From Nymphaea colorata (lineage: Eukaryota; Streptophyta; Magnoliopsida; Nymphaeales; Nymphaeaceae): a DNA stretch of 64,000 nt. The stretch is from assembly GCF_008831285.2 (NCBI RefSeq), contig NC_045147.1, forward strand, positions 21,840,981 through 21,904,980, read 5' to 3'. Under the pieces are notes generated by a model. It was not told the origin of the DNA and made no database searches. It saw only the letters and a list, made by a program, of their open reading frames with translations. Position numbers and translations under genes: made by a program. Shown here piece by piece: positions 1-13,552 of the stretch (within the stretch, counting starts at the first letter, position 1; each line of letters begins with the position of its first letter).

Positions 1-972
1 GACACACCGATCAGCCTATTTTTAGAGTGACCTGAGAAGTTTGGTGCAATTTGTCCTTTTATCTTCTTAATTAGGGAATTGTCATTAATTCTGTAAATGG
101 GACAAAGGAAGATGAAAACAAACAGACTTGCAGGTCTACGCCTTCTTTTGGCTCTTTTCTTCTTTTTCACTCCATTTTTTATCGTAGAGCGTGAGTCATA
201 TCTGTCCCTTCGATCTATGAGCGCATAAAATGCGTTTAACATCTGTAGCGCAAGCAAGAATTACTGTAAGATTAAACTTGCACGTCTCGCATTGCCATCT
301 GCAAAAGTTTTCTGACTTCTGCAATGTGTCATTCATCTCATGATTTTAATTCTAAAATTTTTACTTTAAAGCATCTAACTTTAATGATCAAAACAAAAAC
401 TGAATGCATCTAAAACAGGCAGCCAATACAAAATAATCGATCGAACGTGATCCTTTACGATTAAGCACCTTACTGTAAAATGTTTCGAATCTGAAGGTAA
501 ATGCCCAGAACATGTAATTGTTCCAACACAATCGCATCCTTAGTATTGCTTACATAACAGTTGTTTTTTTGTATTAATTAAACCATATTTCTTGAGTATG
601 AAGTTAACGAATTTTACTTATGACTCCCACTTTGCTTCAAAAAGCCGTTGTGATTCAAGAAATAAGTATTTTGTTATTCTAACGCTAGTAATGTAAATTA
701 AACGCATGAAAATAATTAAAAAGAGAGAAAATGGGCATACTACGCAAGCCTGAACAGATAAGCATCAAAGGTTTACGATAAAAAAGAAAACGAGAAAAAA
801 GGGCGAAATTTTAGGTAGATGATCGTCAAAATCCTAGATTTTTTGGTTTTGACTCGTGATATATTAACTCTTCTCCTGCCACCTTTCCCTTCTGCTACAC
901 TCTTCTTGCTGTCGTATCGCTATTCTCTCTCTGTCTTTCCTCTCCTGTCTGATCTCTCTCAGAGTTAGTCTA
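1..972. other. Upstream intergenic region of CASPL gene
   Basis: AT-rich sequence without a supportable reading frame. From about 880 to 970 it becomes a pyrimidine-rich (TCTC) stretch typical of a plant 5' untranslated leader just before the ATG at 973. I see no convincing TATA box, repeat or RNA gene. Confidence 0.6.
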
Positions 973-2068
<1,096 letters not shown>

Positions 2069-4398
2069 AAACCACCAAATAATCTCTTGTTCTTAATCGT
2101 GTTGCGGACTGAATCCTACAAATAGCAAGATATTCGTAGCCTTCAACCATTGATAGTTCTTTTTCCTTTTTTTCCTGTAAACAGTTTATCATTTCATGGT
2201 TCCAAAGTTTATGCCTTTTCACAAAGGGCCAGACGTGCCTTCACGCTTCCGTCAACATTCCACGATCTTTCCTTGAAAATGAAAAAAGGCCCGAACTTGA
2301 AGACTGTGTTGTCAGTATAGACTTCATCAGAATCAGTTCGGAACACCCCCGAATCGGGGAACCCGTTTCTTTTGTTGCAAATTATTTTCCACAGAGTTTC
2401 GTTCTTACATAATTTTGGCACACTGAGACCGGTTCAGCTAAAGCGGCGAATCGGTCGATTCACTGATTCAGCAGTCTTGTCGATTTCCCACAACGCTGGC
2501 AATCGTTTTTGCTCTTATAGGGCATTTTTTGAAGCATGGTTCCTTGTTATGTGCCAATGCCATAATATTGCTCCGAAGAAGTTTATATTTTGTACAATAT
2601 TAGTAATTAAATATTAAATATGAAGAAGAGAAAATAGCCTAATAAACATGGATTTTTAAGAAGTCCTTGGGAACCCGATATTCAGAATATTGGTTTGACC
2701 CTATGAAAAAGAGGGACAAAGTAAAGTGGGAGAAGGATATGTGTTCTCGAATAAACATTGAATGTGGCATATTCGGAGTTCAAAATGGCCACAATATCTT
2801 AGTTGAAGAGAGAGAGAGAGAGAGAGAAATTGATATAAACAAGACCCGTTGAATTTTTTTTGTCAAAAATCTATTTCAAATAAAATAAAAACATCTTAAT
2901 ATGTTCATAAAGTGTAGCATGCTTTGATTCAAGTTGTTTTAATAAAAAATATTATCATGTTGTTCATTTTTTCTTAAGTATAAAAGCACCATTAAAATCT
3001 ATCAAATGATCATTTTAGTATTTGGTTTTTATTACAAGGTTATATTACAAAAAATATAACCAAAAAATATTTTAAAAATCAAAATTAAGCATTTGGTTTT
3101 TATTTCTGACCTAAATGTTTTGTTTCACTAATCATTAATATATATATATAATGTATTTATTTATTTATAAAAACAAAAATAAAATCCGAAAATTAAAAGG
3201 ATGAAACGATGGAGCACGGGTACTTTAATAAAAGACGCCGTTTGATTGGGTCATTACGACAAAGATTAAAGGAATTTTTGTCATTTCAAAAGGAGTCTCA
3301 ATGATGAGAGGGAGAGTAAATTTAGCTAGACGCGTGGCTCTTGATGATTGATAGAATTGATTGCAGCAAAGATGAGCATGTCAAAGGCATATATTCCTTC
3401 TAAGGATAATGATATGGCGACGACGGTGACAATGACTTAACTATGGTGGCGTTTAATGAAGTGAACGGATATTCAATGGACACGAACCATGAGAAAGGGA
3501 TTGAATTTCACAAGCCATGAACGAGAATAAAGTTGGGTTCAGTTTGGTTCTATTTAGATGTGAGGTTGAACTGTTTGGTTCGTCCCTTAAAAAAAACCTA
3601 GATCCGCCCTTAACCATGGCACATGTAAATATCGAACCTTCAACTAATAGTCAGCTCATGTAAATATCGAACCTTCAACTAATCGTCAGCTGATTGTATA
3701 TTACCCTAAGGTTTGAACCAAGTGCTAGCCATCTATATGACTAGCAAGGAAAACAAAATCACACCCCCACATGGGAAACCATTTCTTATGACAAACACAT
3801 AAGCCATGGTTAACAAGCTCCATTAGAAAAGGAGAAGTGGAGGAATCATGGACCATCGAAATAAATAAAGAACATTATCATCTCTAAAATGCCATTTTCT
3901 TCAAGAATTGACTTTTCTCATTTTTTTTTTAAGTTCTTTTTGCTTCTTATATATGTAAGTTTGAAAATGCTTTAAAAACGGGTTATAATTACCTGTAAAA
4001 TAAATATATTTACATTTGAAAGGTAATTTAACATCCTAGCATTTTACCCACAATCGTGTCATGTCCGAATCAATAGCGACGCGCAACAAGATTCCATCAT
4101 AGCAAATAAAAGTACTTTCTCTAATACTTTGCAATTCCAAAATAATTACACATGAGAAAAGCGGAAGTATCTTTTTTCTCTGTCATCAGGCAAGAAAAAC
4201 GCTTCTTTAAAATACTCGTCTCCATCGGATTCCCTGTGCACCGCCTCACTCGATAAAAGTGTCAATATTTTTTTTTTCCACGAACGAAATTCATTTTAAA
4301 TAAATATATTTTTCTAGAATTTGCTGCTTTCTGCCATTAAATAAAAATTCGAGCGGGTTTCCGTGATTCCTTTTCCCTTGAATTGAGAATGAGAGCTC

Positions 4399-4441
<43 letters not shown>

Positions 4442-4584
4442 CGCAGAAACGGTCTGGAATGAGTATCTCCCGCCATATTTTGAGGGTTCCCTTTCAAGCC
4501 AAGACTCTTTTTTTTTTTGCCCACGTTTTTTTCTTTTTTCCCATGTTTAAGAGGTTGTTTCGCTGTTACATTTTAGTGTTTTAA
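2069..4584. other. Intergenic region, no gene seen
   Basis: AT-rich DNA downstream of the CASP-like gene. It contains a GA microsatellite (about 2807-2827), a 36-bp tandem duplication (3621-3691) and a TA microsatellite (about 4402-4434). Open frames here are short, repeat-derived and not family-like. Confidence 0.6.
3621..3691. repeat. Two-copy tandem repeat, about 36 bp
   Basis: The unit CATGTAAATATCGAACCTTC followed by an AACTAAT(A/C)GTCAGCT tail occurs twice back to back with one substitution, so it is a recent local duplication. Confidence 0.95.
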
Positions 4585-4745
4585 GAGGTTGTTTGACACT
4601 AGCAACAATTTGTTACATGAAATTTTCTAAAAAAATTAGGGCAAATTTATTGAATCTTTATTACATAATGTTATATGAATCTATTTAAATTTTGAGACAA
4701 AATCACTAGACAAGAACAATGTGTTATGTGTGCCAAACTGCCCCT
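4585..4745. mobile_element. Small MITE-like element
   Basis: Starts with AGGTTGTTTGACAC and ends with GTGTGCCAAACTGCCCCT, loosely complementary ends resembling those at 5961-6065 and 56413-56559. Short, AT-rich and non-coding. Family assignment (hAT-like foldback) is inference. Confidence 0.5.
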
Positions 4746-6784
4746 AAATTTTTTTCGAGTGGTTACTTTCTGTTGTTTTCAATTCAATAGTGGAACTACT
4801 GTGTGACAAGAGTGGGCCACTGCCCTGTCTTATATTGTAATTAAGCTAGATCTAAGTTTAGCTAGGTTCAGCCGCATAGTGCCTACACCAGACTTGAATC
4901 AGTACCCTACAATCACTCATTCTCTTCAGCGAGAAATCGGTTAATGCCCCTCAGTCAAAATTTTCTGACTCCGCCACTATTCCAGTTCCATTTTACACCC
5001 CTTACCAGTTACCACAGAGGTTTATAGAGTCATGATCTTTTTACAGTCTTGAAGAGTTTGCCCAAAGTCGTGAAACCAATAAGGTAAACCAATTCATTAC
5101 ACATTTATCAATCGAAATAGGGATGGATTCTACAAGTTTGGAAACGTACCACTAAGCGAATCATAAAAAAATATGTGGACCATAAGATTTATAAAAACAA
5201 TGGTGTTACATTTTCAGCCCATAAAATATGATCTGCAAATTAAACATTTGTGATTTTTCATTTCTACTGTTCTCGGTATTCTTCGAAAAGCCTGAAAATG
5301 TCATGCAACACATGGCGTGGGACATCACTTTTGCTGACGACAAAGCGCTAAAGGGGGAGCAAGTGCATTTGTGATTGAGATTTATAACTCCAACCACCTA
5401 CAACCAAATTAGCCTTCCTTCATCTTGAGAGGTGACTGAATGTCCATCAAACGAGTGTACATCTTGTGACATGATAGGAATTTAAATGCAATATTGACAA
5501 TGATGGGTATAAGATCTACTACAATGAGACCTCCTCCAATCAAGCATTATTGTTGTACAAGATCTCCTTTTTTCTTTCTTTGGAATCAAATGGCTTGAAC
5601 TTATTATGAGAAAATGATGTTTGTTGATGAATAACTTTAACTATTCTAAAGCGTTTCATGAGAATAATTGCACGTCGTTCATTTGAATGACTGGTCCCTG
5701 TTGTTGGCTCCTTGTGTTTAGTTTAAGGTGAATGCATGTAGAAGCTTTGTATTCAAATGCATATCTTTTAAAAAGTTCACTTTAATGTAAAAAAGGAGAA
5801 TCACAACCCTTATTTTGCCACGATAAGGTTTTATTTCTCCTACTTCAAGTATACTTAACAGATGTTATAAAATTTGCCTTGAATTCGAGGGTTCGAAGCG
5901 AATTGATGGCAAAACAATTCAATCTACTCGCTTATGCAAACATAACAATGGATTTTTTGGGGTCGTTTGACAGTTGAAACACTTTGTGAATGTTCTATTA
6001 ATTTGTCTCAAACTTTAAGACAAGAACATCAATTAATCACAAAGTAATCCATTTATCAAACAACCATGTTTCTTATTTTTTCTTGCTTTTACATACTTTA
6101 GCTTTTGTTTTTTAAAACATATTTTTTACTGATTCTTTAACTGAATTAAATACAAAGTTGGTCTGAATCAATTCAATTTATTCTTCCTTTTTAAGACATG
6201 GGTCTTGACAGTGATGACCTGGCTCTTTTATTCATCAAGGTTCGTTAGCTTTTAAGACTCCAAACCATGCCTTTTAAAAGTGTTTGGTAAAAAGAATATT
6301 ACATTTTTGAAACATTTCTTCTTAACATGTGGTTGATAGATCCAGAAATAAATATATGATCACATCATATTCTCTAGAACATGAACATAATGTTTTTAAA
6401 CATGGGTCTTAAGAACATGAATATTTTAAGAAGTCAATCTTCTTCTTATTAAATGTCCTCTTTGCTAATCGAACCAATCCCATGTTGTGTCGAGTGAAAA
6501 TTCAAGTTTAAAAAGTTGAGCAAGAGCCATGTGTTAGGTTGGTAACTACCGAAATTTTACTGGAATCCGGGGTGAACAGTGTAACTAAAACGGTAACGGC
6601 TCCCAGAATCAATTGATAGAAAAACCACCTCCTTTTTATCTTTTTTCTCGAAAAGATCCTTGACCTTTTTCCTTTTCCAACCATATTTTCCTGTCAGCCT
6701 CTGACAGAATCAATCATTTCCCACACCATGACCTTCCACTTCTTTTCCTCCCAGTCTCCACCAAGATCCCGGCGTTATTGAGAC
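4746..6784. other. Intergenic region with transposon debris
   Basis: No supportable gene. The text around 4920-4980 resembles decayed plant retroelement ends. A compact inverted-repeat element lies at 5961-6065. Otherwise AT-rich sequence up to the probable KIN-14T leader. Confidence 0.5.
5961..6065. mobile_element. Foldback MITE, about 105 bp
   Basis: The two halves are inverted copies. GGTCGTTTGACAG at the left matches the reverse complement of TATCAAACAACC at the right, and internal GAATGTTCTATTAATTTGTC pairs with GACAAGAACATCAATTAATC. Non-coding. Confidence 0.75.
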
Positions 6785-8145
6785 CGTATTCCGGCAGGCG
6801 GCAACTTGCTCAGGCCGCTTGTGGTTGCCCATCTAGGTTGCCTCCTTTTCTCGGTCTGGTGGATATCATATCATCTGCTGCAGTGTAACAGAAGCAACGC
6901 AGCGGACCTTCTTCCTCCTGAAAAAATCAGACCATGTTCACTTCCTTTTATTGTTCCTCTTGGCTGCCCATTTCTCTCGTGGGGAAGGGATTATTGTCGT
7001 AATTGGTGGTCTGTTGTAGTTGAACATCCAGTTCCCTGTTTGGTGACTTTGGTTCTCCTTTCGGGGTTCAGAAGGCACGGATTCTGTGCTTCGGAATTGT
7101 ATCATTGTCCTCCTTCTGAACTTATCCTGCTTGCGCAGAGAAATGTCCCCTTTCACAAAAGTGGTACCTTTCTGTGGATCTGCTTCATTTTATTTTTCTG
7201 GGATTCTTCTCTTAGCTTTTAGATTGGAGAAGAAGAATGTTGAATTTGGTATTCTCTGGTTTGTGAATGTGGTTTCCTTTTTCCTGTTAGATGATCTTGT
7301 ATCCTTTTTTTTTTTTTTTCAAACGGAAATGTCAGTTCTCATAGAAGTGATAACTTTCCTGTGGATCTGCCTCATTTTATTTTACTGGGTTCTTCCCTCA
7401 AACTCTCTGTGATTTTTTTTTCCCGCCTGTGTAGCTCTGAGGAAGAAGACACAAAATTTTGATGTTGGTATTCTTTTGATTGTGAATATGATTTCTTTTT
7501 TGTGCCATATGGTATAGGATCTTTTTCTTTTATGTGGATCAGTTAAAGCCGCCGAGTGACTTATTTTTCTTTTATACCGTTCTATTTTACGGTTATTTTA
7601 TTAAAGGCTTTATTTTTTTGACTCCTTTTTTGTACTTGAAAATGAGAATGATTTGATTTTGTATTTTCGGTTTTAGCCGGCTTTTTTATGTGTCAGGGTA
7701 CGCATTGGATTCTTATTTGGTACAAATTGCATTGTTGGTGTCATCTACTTTTTCCGAGTTTTCTGAAAGGCTTGTTCGGTGACTGTCTTAACAGGGGCTA
7801 GGCATAGTTGCAGGGCTGGGTGGCCCAGGGTTTTAACCAGCAACCATTGGATACATGCCACACTGTTGATTCAGTTGCATACCTCACCAGAGTTCAAAAG
7901 CCAGAAGAGCAAATTTTTTACGAGTAGAAAGAAAAGGGTTGGTACTTCAGGGGTCTAGGTTCATACGGTTTTCTGTATTCTTTTCGAACGGTATGTTACT
8001 GTTTCCCTTTTACTTAATTCCTTCTCTTTTTTCAGTTCTGTGATAGATTTTGTTGGTCTCTGGTGTGACCCCTAACTGGAGAAGATCGTTCAGTAATGGT
8101 GGATTTGTTCTGGGTATAGACGCACTTTCCGTTAAGCTACTTTCC
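6785..8145 (+). other. Probable 5' leader/intron region of KIN-14T
   Basis: T-rich sequence before the kinesin coding region. I find no family-like coding exon, so it is probably 5' UTR and intron(s). It contains an imperfect tandem duplication (about 7140-7310 and 7326-7525). Open frames here lack family features and mostly lack an ATG. Confidence 0.45.
7140..7525. repeat. Imperfect tandem duplication, about 190-220 bp
   Basis: Blocks recur in order: GAAATGTC at 7140 and 7326, CTGTGGATCTGC near 7172 and 7359, and TTGGTATTC near 7246 and 7464. Spacing grows from 186 to about 218 bp because of insertions in the second unit. Divergence indicates an old event. Confidence 0.85.
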
Positions 8146-11115
8146 ATGGACGAATCATCTGGCTGTGTCATTGGATCCACAGAGGCATTGGGAGAGCCGG
8201 CAGAAATGCTTGACAGGCCACAGTCTCTTGATACGCTTCCTGCGGAAGCAGTATTTACAAATGTAGCTTTGGTTCCTGAGTATGAGAGGAAGGAACTGGA
8301 AGAAACTATCTCAAAGCTTGAAGGCAAGTTTGTAAGGAGTTCAATGCATAAAACCTCAATCTGTGAACTCCTCTGTCGTGTTCATAAACCCCAGTCTCTG
8401 AATCTCTCTGTCGTGTTCATACTATCTTATTGTGAACGGTTTCCGTAGGAGAGGCAGAGGATTTGAGATCCCAACTACGGCATTTGGACGCGAAGCGGCG
8501 GGATGCATTAAGCAGGTTATTAGACCTGAAAGGTGGTGAATTTCGAAGTCTGCCTTCAACAACGTGTGAGATGATGGACAGTCTTTCTCAGGCAGTGTTT
8601 ACATTTTCCTCTGTTTTCAGGCAGCATCCGGGTTTTCTGTCGCATTCGTCCTTTTCTGCAAGCGGAGAAGAGAAGCAAGCCTGCACTGATTTCTCCTCGA
8701 TCGGAGAAGATTTGGGTTCAAGGCATAAAGAAGAAAGAGTTCGTCTTTGATAGAGTTTTCTCTCATCAGGCATCACAAGGTAAACTGCTACGAAACCTTT
8801 AAGATTCTTCAATACATTGCCCTGATGTTCTAACTGAAAATTGATAGAAAGATCTGTGTAATACACTTATAGAGGATGTTTTCGTTGAGGTTGAGCCGAT
8901 TCTCAAATCTGCACTCGATGGTCACAACGTCTGCATATTTGCCTATGGACAGACCGGAACTGGCAAGACATTCACAATGGTTAGAAGCATGCCAGTACGC
9001 TTCCTGTTAATTGATTCTCTTGCTTTTGTCTGTCAACTTTTGAGCTAATGCAGTTAGATCTGAGGGATTCTTCAGGAAGGAACATCGGATTGTCCTGGCA
9101 TCGTTCCACGGGCTATCAAAACACTTCTTCATCAAGCTTCGATTGATAAGGCAGCGGCCTTCAAGTTTTCCTTAAGCATGGTGGAGGTTTACATGGGAAA
9201 CCTGAAGGATCTATTAGGTCACAAGCCGTCCACAAGAATGGTGGACTCCTCTTGTTTCTCTAGAAGGTAAAACATCTGATCTCTGACATCAGTTATTGCA
9301 CTATTTTAAATCTTTGGCGCTTTTAGTTTAACTTTACTGGCTATATAGCAGTCTCAACATGCAAACAGATGCCCATGGAGCTGTAGAAATCGATGGTCTC
9401 ACTGAATTAACGGTAACCGACTTTGCACAAGCAAATAAGAATTATGTTATGGGAAGGAAGGCTAGATCTACATGTTGGACCAATGCCAATGAGGCATCCA
9501 GTAGGTCTCACTGGTAAACTTCCTTATTCAGCGGCCTGTTTGTTTCTAAAAGTTTCATGTTACCGTGTTAAAGCTAAGATTTCATCTAATTTGGAGACAT
9601 TTGTGATTGGAACTTTCTGGTGTGTATATGTAGCTTAACTAGACTAACCATTATCCGCCATGAGGGCAAGAAGGCAATATCAAGCAAATTGTGGATGGTT
9701 GATCTTGGAGGAAGTGAACGGCTACTCAAAACAAAAGCCACTGGACAAACTCTTGATGAAGGACGAGCAATAAATTTGTCCCTCTCAGCTCTTGGTGATG
9801 TTATTTGTGCACTAAGACGAAAGCGCAATCATGTTCCATACAGGTAAATTTCTTTGGCGTATTTCTCTCTCATTTGTTGTGATTATAGTCTTCAATTTTA
9901 TACTTGAAATTTTTTCGTTAATATTACAGTTTATTTACATGTATATGATGTTTTTCACTATTTTTTTTTACCATATGCAGGAACAGCAAGCTGACTCAAG
10001 TACTTAAAGATTCACTTGGTATTTTAGTGGGGTATCATTAGCCTGTTTTTTGCTTTCACGAGTTCACCATTGTCACGAAAGTGTTTTGGATGTAGGACTG
10101 GATTCAAAGGCTCTCATGGTCATTCATATAAGCCCAAAGGAAGATGACATCAATGAGACCATATGTTCTATGAATTTTGGGCAGAGGGCAAGGAGCATAG
10201 AGTGCCACAAGGAATGCCCTGAGGTGACTATAGGGATAACTTTTCTTTGATCACCATTTTTTCTGTTGTAGGAAGATCAAATAACTCCTCTTGCTTTATT
10301 CTGCCATTATATAACTTATGGTCCTTAGACAAATAGGTTTTCATTTCTCTCAGGAGTTAAAAATTTTGAGGCAAAAGAAGATTGCAGAACTTGATCAGGA
10401 GATGAGAAGCGCAGAGAAGGATTGCCAAGTGACAAGAGACCATATCCAAAGCATTGAAAGCAAACTGGAAGAAAAGAAGAGGATATTGTCACTGTCAAAT
10501 GCTAATGAAGATCAAACAGGGTCTCCAACGTGTCCCCTATCCGTTCCTAGAGAACTTTTTGAGAGTCCTAAAGCTTCTGCTAAATCCGTAACTAGAAATA
10601 GTTCTGTTTCTGTCCCTCGATTTATGTTATCCACTGCGTGCAGCAGACAGAGGCAGCTTGCTGAAAATGAAGCCAAAGTAGCAAAAGCTAACAGATCAGG
10701 AAGAAAATATGTCAGTGATGTAGATTTTCAGCTATCAGGATCTCGCATTCTTTTCCAATCAAATTCTATTATCAAGGCAAGCCCAAGTCATGGACTATCA
10801 CCAAGGACTAATGCCAAGAAGCTTCATATTGAAGAATTGAGCTCTATGCACCCTGATACTCCAGTTCATGACAACAGTGGCTCAAAGTTTTCAAAGACAC
10901 CCCAAAATAATAGACTATCTGCCTCCCCACTAGTTTCAAACAGGCGGAATTTGTCTGATCCCATGTTTCGTAAAAGATTGTCTGATAGGTCAAATTCTTG
11001 CGACATGACCAGTCACCCGTCCAAAGGCACAAAACTAATTCGTTGTTCAATGCCCAATACCTTGAAGTTAATTCATGATTCTGATTACTACTCCTCAGTA
11101 AACTGTCACAGCTAA
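8146..11115 (+). CDS. KIN-14T: Kinesin-14 motor protein, KIN-14T type
   Basis: Microtubule motor of the kinesin-14 family, probable orthologue of Arabidopsis At1g55550 (assignment from memory). Exons: 8146-8323, 8449-8532, 8621-8779, 8873-8979, 9076-9266, 9352-9513, 9634-9843, 9981-10018, 10096-10223, 10354-11115, giving 672 aa with all phases consistent. The neck ([20 protein letters not shown]) leads into the motor at residue 88 ([11 protein letters not shown]). P-loop GQTGTGKT is near residues 165-172, switch I NEASSRSH near 286-293 and switch II DLGGSE at 317-322 (Gly-Gly where most kinesins have Ala-Gly, as in KIN-14T). The motor ends with [13 protein letters not shown] and [11 protein letters not shown], followed by a coiled coil (about 420-470) and a Ser-rich tail. 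The first intron appears to use a GC donor. The start at 8146 is the first in-frame ATG; an upstream coding exon is possible. Confidence 0.9.
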
Positions 11116-13419
11116 TCAAATATGAAGAAATGCGGCTAAGATGTACCAAATACTCAGTTATGCAGATTTACGCTTCAGACAACAAATTATTTGACAATTC
11201 GTGAGTAGTGTAAGTATAGCATTGAATGATTTGTCATAATGTTGGGTCAATAATCAACCAATTGTATTACCTGGCAAGCTTGCATGCTTAACATAAAGTA
11301 GAAGAGATGTATCTTCAATGTAATTCTGGAGTTTGGTATTCATTTTGGGATAGCAATTTGGTTTTACTGTTATTGTATCTGCTATCTTGGATTTGTAACT
11401 TTCTGTTCCTTTATGGCATTGACAGTTTTCTTTTCCCAATTCAGATCTACATCAAGACGTTCATTAATCATTATTATCAGCATATTGTTGTGCCACGCTA
11501 GTGGCTACAAAGTCTTTTACCAAAACTGACAATAACATGCAGAATGGTTAGGCCTAGGTATACAGGACCAAAAGGTAGTGGGTACGTATGTTGCCTGCAG
11601 ACAAAGTTCTCGCTGCTCCAGTTACCTGTAGATCGACATTATCTACCAAAAGAATTCAGTGGAAAAGGAATCTGGAAAGAACTTGAGAATAACATCTGCT
11701 GCTTAATTTAAAATGCTCTCAGGTATCTCTATTGTATGTTAAAAATAAAACTCTGTCTACATTCAGTTCTTACTTGATTGCCCATGAAAACATATTATTA
11801 TTAAGCAACAGGCTGCTATTTTTTCTTTTCACAAGCCCCCTGCCTAAACATTGTTACTATTTTCCAGACTCTCTAAGCACAGCAATTGTGTAGCTTGTGC
11901 TGGCATACCCTTGTTACACACGAATTTAACCTCCCAAACGTTTCTTTTTCCTTAAAGTCGAAAAGATCTTCTGGACCATTTCTTAACGAACACCCTTTCC
12001 ACAAATTGTTCTTTGATCTCTTTTGTCATCTAAGAGTTAAAACTCACAGCGTCTAAAGGTGACAAAACCTACCAACACGGCCAAAGAACTATCCCAAAGA
12101 CACAGCAATACTTGGAACTGAAATTTGCTGCATAAATGCATGCAAGTAAACTTTTTTACTACCATATATTATCATGGTACAGTACCACCTGTAAAATTCT
12201 ATGAAGGTGCACCGTACCATAAAGAGTTAGAGAATACTACCATTTCCAAGAAATGCCTTTTAATGTGATTGAATCCCACAAGAAACACATGCTCTACCGG
12301 AAAAATTTCAAAGGTACCACTTCTTTTACAAGCCATCTGAAATATCTGATGATAATGTCACTGACTTTTACAACACATTATATCATAAATATTTTTCCTG
12401 CGTAGCAACTGTCAAGCCCTTGTTGTATCAAGGCATGAACTCTTAAATCGGCCAACTACAATCACACACTGACACTGTTGATACATCAGCATTGTGTCCC
12501 ACACGGAGGACTAACGCACAACTTGCATGATGGGCAGCCTGCATGCCTGGTCTGTGCTAAAGGACATATTCATGTTCCTGTATGGGTTTGCAGAGATGGA
12601 TAACAATTTTTCTTCTTATTAGGTGCTCTACATGCATATAAACACCTTATTTCCTTCCTGTCAGATAGACCCCGCAGAGATGGGAAGAGGGCAAGGTAAT
12701 AGGCTTTCTCTCTGAATAATACCAGGAACTTTTCATGTAAAAAATATTTGTCTCGGACAGTGTGGTGCAGTAGGCTGGGACTAGTCATCTAATGCGTAAA
12801 ATAATGTTGTCGCTGTCGGCATTGGAGGTGATTCAGGTGAACCATTTTACAAAGAATCAGGCTGTATCAGCCATATTGAGTGGTGGTTAAATGATCTGCT
12901 TTGACCTTTATACAAAAAGAATCTAATTTAAAATAATTTTATATCAACCTAAGATGCTGATACAATGCATATTGGCCAGCAGCCTGATACAAGCTGGTAT
13001 TAAAAACCCTAATCGATATTTCTTGGATTACATATTCTTATTTGCAGTATCGGTGATATGGTGTTCATCTGCCCTTTTTGAATTACTGCTACAGAAAACC
13101 GGGGTAGCTTCTTTCTCATAACCATCCAATTAACTTTATAAAATAATGCCTTCTGTTCAACTTTAGAAGACAAAATCCCAAAGTTGGGTAGGTAGGATAT
13201 GATCCAAAAAGCAAATATTCATGGTTTGTCTGATGCGCTTTGTCAAGATTACAGAATGCAAGCAACAATGTGTGTGGGTGTGTGAGAGCAAGAGCAAGAG
13301 AGAGAGAGAGAAGGTTCATACTTGTGCAACAGTGTCTGTGCATTTGAAAACTGATGAAGCCAAATTGAAGGCAGTAAACAAGAAAGAAAAGAAAGGACAG
13401 CCTGTCACGAGAGTAGGAG
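11116..13419. other. Intergenic region, no gene seen
   Basis: Holds the KIN-14T 3' UTR at its start and then unannotated AT-rich DNA. There is a GT/GA microsatellite near 13266-13312. Open frames are short and not family-like. The minus-strand MIR169 transcript may end here. Confidence 0.55.
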
Positions 13420-13552
13420 CAAGTTCATGTAGCCAAAGATGACCTGCCTGTTGCCACAATACTAGAAGTCCCCTTGCCCTGATGGAAAGGCCAAGCTCTT
13501 AATATTCAGGACGCGTAGGCAAGTCATCCTTGGCTGCAAAAACTCACTCTAC
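13420..13552 (-). ncRNA. MIR169: MIR169 precursor hairpin (minus strand)
   Basis: On the minus strand, positions 13536 down to 13516 read CAGCCAAGGATGACTTGCC plus TA, a miR169 family mature sequence on the 5' arm, where miR169 normally lies. The complement of 13429-13450 forms the 3' arm (GGCAGGTCATCTTTGGCTAC), pairing with few mismatches and matching the usual form of miR169*. The loop is about 65 nt. The lower stem continues imperfectly (GTAGGAGCAAGTTC against GAGTTTTTGC on the other arm). miR169 guides cleavage of NF-YA transcription-factor mRNAs in plants. A plus-strand precursor is less likely because its 5' arm (TAGCCAAAGATGACCTGCC) departs from miR169. Confidence 0.87.

Noticed and set aside
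5890-5960. tRNA-like GGTTCGAAGC box
   Set aside because: No acceptor or anticodon stems could be formed around it.
6806-7412. Overlapping open frames of 138 and 108 codons upstream of KIN-14T
   Set aside because: They overlap each other in different frames, cover a tandem repeat, are T-rich and hydrophobic by composition, and the longer one does not start with ATG.
9423-9638. Open frame of 71 codons inside KIN-14T
   Set aside because: Shadow frame across a real kinesin exon and its intron.
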